Shown piece by piece: positions 58,277-64,000 of a DNA stretch of 64,000 nt (position 1 is the stretch's first letter; each line of letters begins with the position of its first letter). The stretch is from assembly GCF_036417845.1 (NCBI RefSeq), contig NC_089979.1, positions 120,561,415 through 120,625,414 of the forward strand, in the 5' to 3' direction. This stretch comes from Apteryx mantelli. Its lineage: Eukaryota > Chordata > Aves > Apterygiformes > Apterygidae. The notes under the pieces were generated by a model. It ran no database searches. It was not told the origin of the DNA and saw only the letters and a program-made list of their open reading frames with translations. Both the position numbers and the translations under genes were made by a program.

Positions 58277-58596
58277 TTGAAGCTGAAAAACTAACATCTG
58301 ATAACTTCAATGATGTTACTCACTTGACTGTCCAAGAAGAGAATCAATCTTCCATGTGTAATGGTTCCTTGGGAGAGGCTTCTGCAGTGATTGAAGGACA
58401 CTTATTTGTCAGAAAGAGATTTCTCCTTTTGGGTTTTGGTGAAGAAGATGAGTCCTGCATTGCAGATCTTATAAAGGAGAATGCTGGGAAAATTGTGCTG
58501 CCACAAAGCAGAACCATTGCAGACTATGCTGTGGTACCCTTGTTGGGGTGCACTGTGAAGCCAACCGTTGGAGATGTTGTTACTAATACATGGCTG
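58277..58596 (+). CDS. TOPBP1: TOPBP1 coding exon 10 (residues 500-606)
   Basis: Acceptor ttatttcag, donor gtaagg. VQEENQSS is a conserved linker block. KRFLLLGF, IKENAGKIV, ADYAVVPLLGC and VVTNTWL form BRCT4. Confidence 0.95.
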
Positions 58597-59380
58597 GTAA
58601 GGGAGTTAAGCCTTCAGTTCAGCAAGTAAACAGGTATCTGCATTAGAATTATGTCTTGTCAGACTGAAGAGTTACTCACGACTTATATGTAAATGAGATA
58701 TTGAGAGATTAAGCCTGGTTTCATCTGAAATGTACTAAATGAAAGTGTGCTCTAATGCCTCTCCTTCTTTAAGGTATTGTCTTTCACTTATTTTGTACAG
58801 GCTTGTTAAATAGGACCTCAGTGACACAAAGGCTTGTATAAGGCTCTGGCAGCATTTTCTCTAAATAATGAGCTGTTGAAGGAGCAGCTGACTAATAATG
58901 ATTTTGTTTGGTATCTGTGTGCTTACTTTCTCATGCTTCATGCTTTCCACAGATTTTTCTATCTTGTGACAGAAAAGCAAGTCAGCTTTCTAGCTCAAGT
59001 TCAAAAAAAATTAAGTATATTTAGCCAGAGGATGCATATGACAGAGACTATAAACTGTTCAGTGACTTACTGTTTTTCAGTACTAAAAAAACTGGCTGTG
59101 AACTAAATTTTGCAAACCCTCAGATACTTTAAGGGAGTCTCCAGAGTCATAAGAGTAGTAACTGAAAAGTATGAATAATGCTTTAGTACATCAAACCTTA
59201 AAATGATCTAGAAAAGAACTTGTCTGATTGTATGTGAAATAATTTGTATCAAGTTTAATGGTAGAAGCAGGATTGCTTGTTATTAAGTCCATAAATGCTG
59301 TGATGCAGTTGCTGAAATATTGCTGTTTTTTATTGTTATTTGGCTTGATTTTTATTTTTATTTATTTTATCATCTTTAAG

Positions 59381-59553
59381 ATAACATGTGTGGAACAACA
59401 GCTCCTTTTAGATCCCCAATCCAGTCCACTGTTCACGCCAGTCCCAGTAATGGAAGGAGTCACTCCTCTGGAAGATTGTGTTCTTTCTTTTAGCCAGTTC
59501 ACTGGTGCAGAGAGAGACTCCCTGGTTTATTTGGCAGGATTGCTAGGAGCGAG
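59381..59553 (+). CDS. TOPBP1: TOPBP1 coding exon 11 (residues 607-663 plus two bases)
   Basis: Acceptor catctttaag, donor gtatgt. [22 protein letters not shown] is the conserved entry to BRCT5, the domain that binds phosphoproteins such as MDC1 and 53BP1 in the family. Confidence 0.95.
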
Positions 59554-60860
59554 GTATGTCTCCTATCCCTGTTTAATCTTGTTCTCAGACAGCCAGTGTG
59601 ACTAAATCTTTTATTTGTTTTATTTCTTCTTTTACAGAACTAACAAAATGTAGAGTTAAAGCTCTTTTGGACTCTATTTCCTCACAAAACCTAGTGGTGA
59701 AGCAATGAAATGTTATTATAGGGTTCTTTATTTCCCTCTTCTTTAGAGAAGCTTATGTTTTCCATTCACACAGCCTAATTTCTACCAAAATCCCCCAAGT
59801 CTTGTATTTCCTGCTGGCTGACTTTCAGTAACTTTTTGCTCTGCTCTAGTTATCAGGCCTTCTGAGTTGCTCTTCAAAGCCATGCAGCTCCTTCTGTGCA
59901 TTAATCTCAGGCATTTAGATAGAATTTAGGCTGTCTGGACAAGAACTGTGTGTCTCAAACTGTGCTTTTGACGGAGAAACGGAGCCAACGTTGATTAAGG
60001 AATTAGGGTTATTTTTGTGATGTCTTTTCCTAAACCTATATGTAATTGAGATAGGAAGCCCAGGTGGTTTGAGGTGATATATTTGTGAAAGGGGTATTGA
60101 GTAATACTGCTGCTTGAAAAAGGAGGAGACTAGATGGAGTGGTCTAGGAGTTCCATTCATTGTTCCTCTAGTTCAGTAATGTCCAGTCCAGCCTCATAAG
60201 TAGTGATAGTGCACCATTTCTTAGAGGCTGGGATGGTGGATTATTTGCTCCCAACTCAGCAGGATCTTTGAGAATTAATCCAGACTTAATCCTGGAATGG
60301 AAAATCTGTGCAACTTAGTCACAGAGTATCATTTGATTTGTAGTCTGTTTGAACTAAACTCTTTGCCAGTGTGTTCAGTCCTGCTATCATCTGGAGGATT
60401 AGCTAGCTCCCTCATGATAGGAGAAAATTGTAATTAATATGAAGAAAACTTGTTCATTTGGAAATGATGCTTATTGGCTCAAGAACAGAATTTAGCCTGT
60501 CCTATCATTCCTGTAGAATGTTATTCCCATTTCTAATTCATATGCTGAGCCTATGCGGGGACATCCAGAGTATGAGAAGTGATATGTTTTTAATATTGAT
60601 TGAAGCAAAACATTACTGTTTAACATGATTTTTTTGTTGTTGTTTGTTGTTGGGGTGTTTGAGGTGGGGGGTTTTTTGTTGTTGGGTTTTTTTTTGTTTG
60701 CTTGTAGGTATAGGTTAGGTTGTAAAATGCTAAGTGGCGTAGCCTTAGATAATTCTACTGATTCTTCTTCCATTGCTTGAAGGTATTTTATAGTATTATA
60801 AACTTCCCCTAGGTTAATCTTGTTTATGACTAAGTGAACGTTTTATTGATCTGATTTTAG

Positions 60861-61072
60861 AGTGCAAGAATTCTTTGTGCGAAGAGCCAATGCAAAAAAA
60901 GGAATGTTTGCCAGTACCCATCTGGTGGTGAAAGAGCCAGATGGTTCCAAGTATGAAGCTGCAAAGAAGTGGAATTTGCCTGCAGTCACTGTAGCTTGGC
61001 TTTTGCAGTCTGCAAGGACAGGAAAGAAGGCAGATGAAAGCAAGTTTTTAGTTGAAAACACAGATGCTGAAG
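60861..61072 (+). CDS. TOPBP1: TOPBP1 coding exon 12 (residues 664-734 plus one base)
   Basis: Acceptor ctgattttag, donor gttggt. [39 protein letters not shown] and [10 protein letters not shown] complete BRCT5. The residue created at the junction is Arg where mammals have Ser. Confidence 0.95.
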
Positions 61073-62378
61073 GTTGGTTATTAGCAAGCTAGGAAAAATA
61101 ATCATGTATGATTGTGCCATTAATCTGTTCAAGAAAGCTAGTGCAATGTAATTTTTAATCCCTAAAATCTTCAAAATATTAAAACTAAATATGTTTTTCT
61201 AAGTTTTGGAGGTTCTTCCTCTTTTCCCTGAGCTGAGCTGTGATTAGAGAAATGATAATGCATGTTTGCTGAAAGTCTCTTGGAGCCAGCAGAGACTCGT
61301 GGTTATCAGTTAGTTGAGAATCAAGCTCAGTGACTCAGCTTTTGTCCTTTGACCCATATGCTACTTTGTAGATTGTGTGGAAATTGATGATAGATCCAGT
61401 TTAGAACTTCGTACTTGTTCATCTGCAATTACATGCTGCCCCTCCATTCTGTCATTTGTGCCTGCTTCATCTTCTGATGCTTCAGCCCCTTGCCAGTTAT
61501 TTCACACTTTTCATTTAGCAACTTTCTATTCATATTAAGAAGTGGACTATACTGATGAATATTGAATGTTAGCAGATTAGTTTTACCAATGTAGTTGTGA
61601 ATTAATTACATGGGTCGTTAAGTCAGAGAACAAAAATTTACGTAGACACTAGCATGTCTCACCTATATACTGCCTTTCCAGGAAAAAAGTGTGGGGGGGA
61701 AATGATTGAGCAGTAAAACGTAAAATAATTCTAACTAATTTTTTTGAATGAGCCATAAAGATGAGTCTTGTTTATTAGTGTTTGCAATGCCTAAGCTTTA
61801 AGAGCTGATTCATGGCTAAATCTTGTCCTGTTAATCCGAAGTTGGAACTGTATGTGGTGGCCTAAGGGCGTGTGGTTCAGAATCATGAATATAAAGGAAA
61901 ATTATATTGCATGAAAAGTAAAGAACCAGGGAGTGGGTGTTAACTTTAAGTTGAGAGTGAAGGGTTTACAGCTATTGTAATATTAATATACAATAAAATG
62001 ATGTAACTAAGCTTGTAATCAGTTGCTGTTTTGATAGTTGCTGTATAGACATACATGTATATAGGTACATACAGAACTACAAACAGTAGGAGTTGAACAG
62101 AGGTTGCTCTTTCATTTTTAGGTGCTCGAGGTCAAGCTCAGTAGCAATGCGATTCAGACTAGTATATGCTACCAAAGGCATTTTTGATTCTGACTCTTGG
62201 AATACAATCTTATCTTCATTTCAGAGCATTTATTGGGAGCATTATTATTATTATTTTTTTTTTTTAAGGAAAAAAACTCAGATGAGTGAAGTTGTCCTTT
62301 AAATAAAAATACATGCAAGATCTGTGCTCAAAATTAAAATTAGATTGCTTGCTTATGTTTTCTTTCTTCCTTTTAAAG

Positions 62379-62671
62379 ATAAGGAGAGCTTTGTTGCTTG
62401 GCCTGGCAAGACGCCGGCAACTGTTACATCTGATTCTCCAGAACAACCTACCTATCTCCTTGAAGCTGGAAAAAAGCCAGCTGTGACCCCTCTTGATATC
62501 AACAGGTTCCAGAGCAAAGCTTTCCAAACTGTAATCTCTCATCATATTGGGAAGAAGACAACCCCTTTTGCGGAAGGGGTACTGCCACAGAAAGAGCCAT
62601 CTTTACACCTTGATACACCATCAAAATTTCTTTCCAAAGACAAGTTATTCAAGCCTTCTTTTGATGTAAAG
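62379..62671 (+). CDS. TOPBP1: TOPBP1 coding exon 13 (residues 735-832), last in the window
   Basis: Acceptor ccttttaaag, donor gtgagc, phase 0 at the end. VTPLDINRFQSKAF and KEPSLHLDTPSKFLSKDKLF match the conserved linker before BRCT6. DTPSKF is part of a Ser/Thr-Pro-rich regulatory region. The next exon lies beyond 64,000. Confidence 0.95.
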
Positions 62672-64000
62672 GTGAGCTGCTTTGCAACTTTTTAAATTAC
62701 TGGAGCCAGTAGTGTTAAAGATGTGCATAAGCTTAAAACAGCACAGAAACCCATGCTTAGCCTTTTTATGCTGTTAACGTATAGCCTTTCCTTTCTGAAT
62801 AAAGTGAGGAAAACTGGCTCCATTTATTTATACATACCTTTAGTTATTGACACATGGACTAAATTTATTGACTGGGGGGTGCTATAATGTTTTTTTCTTT
62901 TTGTGCCTATTGCAACATATGTTCATGTGTTCTACACCTCACGTGCAACACAGTCTATTTCTTTAGATGTAAAGTCTGAGAAATGTAACTAGAAGGGTTA
63001 TAATTCCTCCAGATATTAGAGAACAAATGCTTACTTGTTTTGTGATGAAATACTTCTTTCACAATACATTTTAACTTAATAGCTTTATAGCTATTACAAA
63101 ACTTATTTTTCTCACTAGACATTCCCTTATTCTTTTGCAAATGATTATTATTAGACTTCACTTACTGTATTGGTCAGTGACTGAGAGAACTGTGGATGTT
63201 CTCCCTTTCATACTTATAAACCCAAAGGTGTAGTGAGAAGGTGGAAAAAATCCATTTTGTCTTAAAGATGGGTTGCAGATTGAAAAACAGATTGTGTTTT
63301 TTAGTTTTTCTAGCCTTTCATGGGCTTCAGAAACTATTAGCCTTAACAACAAGAAGAAGCAAAAAAAAAAAAAAAATCCCTGACACTAGAAATATCTATG
63401 CTGGAATATCTCTTGAATGACTCAGGTATACATGGAAAGTCTTCAGTTTGTTTTTCATTTCTGAGGCCTTAGCTGAAAGGTAAAAGTACTGAATTCCTTC
63501 AAGGAGTTTTTTTCCTCAGCCAGACAGAACATTTATTACTAAGCCTGAAAAATCCTAAGAGTTCTTAGTTCTGCTTCATGAAAATGGATCTCTCCCTTTG
63601 GAAATCTGTCAGTTTACCACTTGTAGATAATTTTCAAAACCAAGATATTTTAGACCAAAATTTCTGATTTTAAAAAAGAGTAGAAGAAAGCTCTCAGCAT
63701 TTTAAGGGTGCAGATAGAATTACATATTCATGTGCAACTTCTCGGGGGGGGGAGGTTGGTATTAAAAAGTTAAAGTATTGGTGTGGGTCTAGGAATTCCT
63801 GTTTTTTTTCTCCTGACTTTTCTACCTAAGGCAGTTTGCTCAATCTGTATTCTCTTCTCACATAACAGAGAGATATTAATAATCTTCTCCCATCTTCTTC
63901 CTGTTTTGCTTATTCAGACTGTAAGATCTAGATTGTCCTGTACTGTTTTTATGCAATGGGATTCCAGTTGCACTTGCTGGCTGCTACTGTAGTACACAGT

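Larger units (their letters stand above)
50457..64000 (+). other. TOPBP1: TOPBP1 transcription unit, 5' part (continues past the window)
   Basis: Thirteen coding exons totalling 2,496 nt (832 codons) with consistent GT/AG borders and phases; the gene continues beyond 64,000. TOPBP1 is a nuclear BRCT-repeat scaffold that helps load CDC45 during replication initiation and activates ATR-ATRIP at damaged forks. The window encodes BRCT0-BRCT5; the ATR-activating domain and BRCT6-8 lie beyond. Introns hold no other gene. Notable contents are an A/C/A low-complexity tract at 53,144-53,178, a 20-C run at 54,010-54,029, AT-rich repeats at about 52,280-52,390 and 56,710-56,755, and a G8 run near 63,744. 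The largest introns visible are 53,487-55,229 and the partial last one from 62,672. Confidence 0.95.

Noticed and set aside
58834-59106. 90-codon frame within a TOPBP1 intron
   Set aside because: Lies between two exons whose phases join perfectly without it and shows no TOPBP1 similarity.
1-64000. CR1 retrotransposon fragments, expected in birds
   Set aside because: I looked for the usual CR1 3' end and body blocks and found nothing convincing by eye; a repeat-library search would be needed.

Overview
The window reads as a bird chromosome. It is AT-rich intergenic DNA carrying two complete, intron-bearing chemokine-receptor genes, the first half of a vertebrate TOPBP1 gene behind a CpG-island promoter, and two endogenous retroviruses (ERVs). 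The larger ERV has an alpharetrovirus-like Env transmembrane subunit and a tRNA-Trp-type primer site, features characteristic of birds. No bacterial genes, operons, CRISPR arrays or tRNA/rRNA genes are visible. The species cannot be named from sequence alone.

Layout. 1-15.6 kb: no convincing gene; simple repeats, a GC-rich patch (4.46-4.85 kb) and one member of a dispersed repeat pair (5.86-6.09 kb, partner at 20.35-20.59 kb). 15.7-18.2 kb: a CCR2-like receptor gene on the + strand. 18.2-30.4 kb: gene-poor. 30,383-34,410: an old, heavily deleted gammaretrovirus-like provirus on the - strand with a 5-bp target-site duplication. 36.1-38.3 kb: a CCR5-like receptor gene on the + strand. 38,858-46,450: a nearly complete, very young provirus on the + strand with apparently identical 486-bp LTRs and a 6-bp duplication. 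46.5-49.7 kb: nothing recognised. 49.7 kb to the end: CpG island and the first thirteen coding exons (832 codons) of TOPBP1, which runs off the right edge.

The most striking feature is the receptor pair. From 15,806 to 17,340 and from 36,226 to 37,760 the two genes are base-identical as far as reading shows: 1,535 bp of 5' exon, intron and the first 178 codons from the internal Met. Identity then stops abruptly inside extracellular loop 2, and the remaining 179 residues match at only 123 positions (69%). This is the pattern of recent gene conversion laid over an old CCR2/CCR5 duplication. Both genes also carry a hidden 16-nt coding exon with a strong start context that adds eight N-terminal residues.

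The young provirus is a mosaic. Gag-Pro-Pol has betaretroviral organisation, with a dUTPase in the pro frame and two -1 frameshift sites, while the primer site and Env TM look alpharetroviral. It is defective: one TAG lies in pol, and most of the Env surface subunit is missing. It lies in sense orientation 558 bp downstream of the CCR5-like stop codon and may supply that gene with a poly(A) signal. TOPBP1 is a BRCT-repeat scaffold of the DNA-damage and replication checkpoint. It has no functional link to the receptors, and its position next to them looks like a synteny feature.
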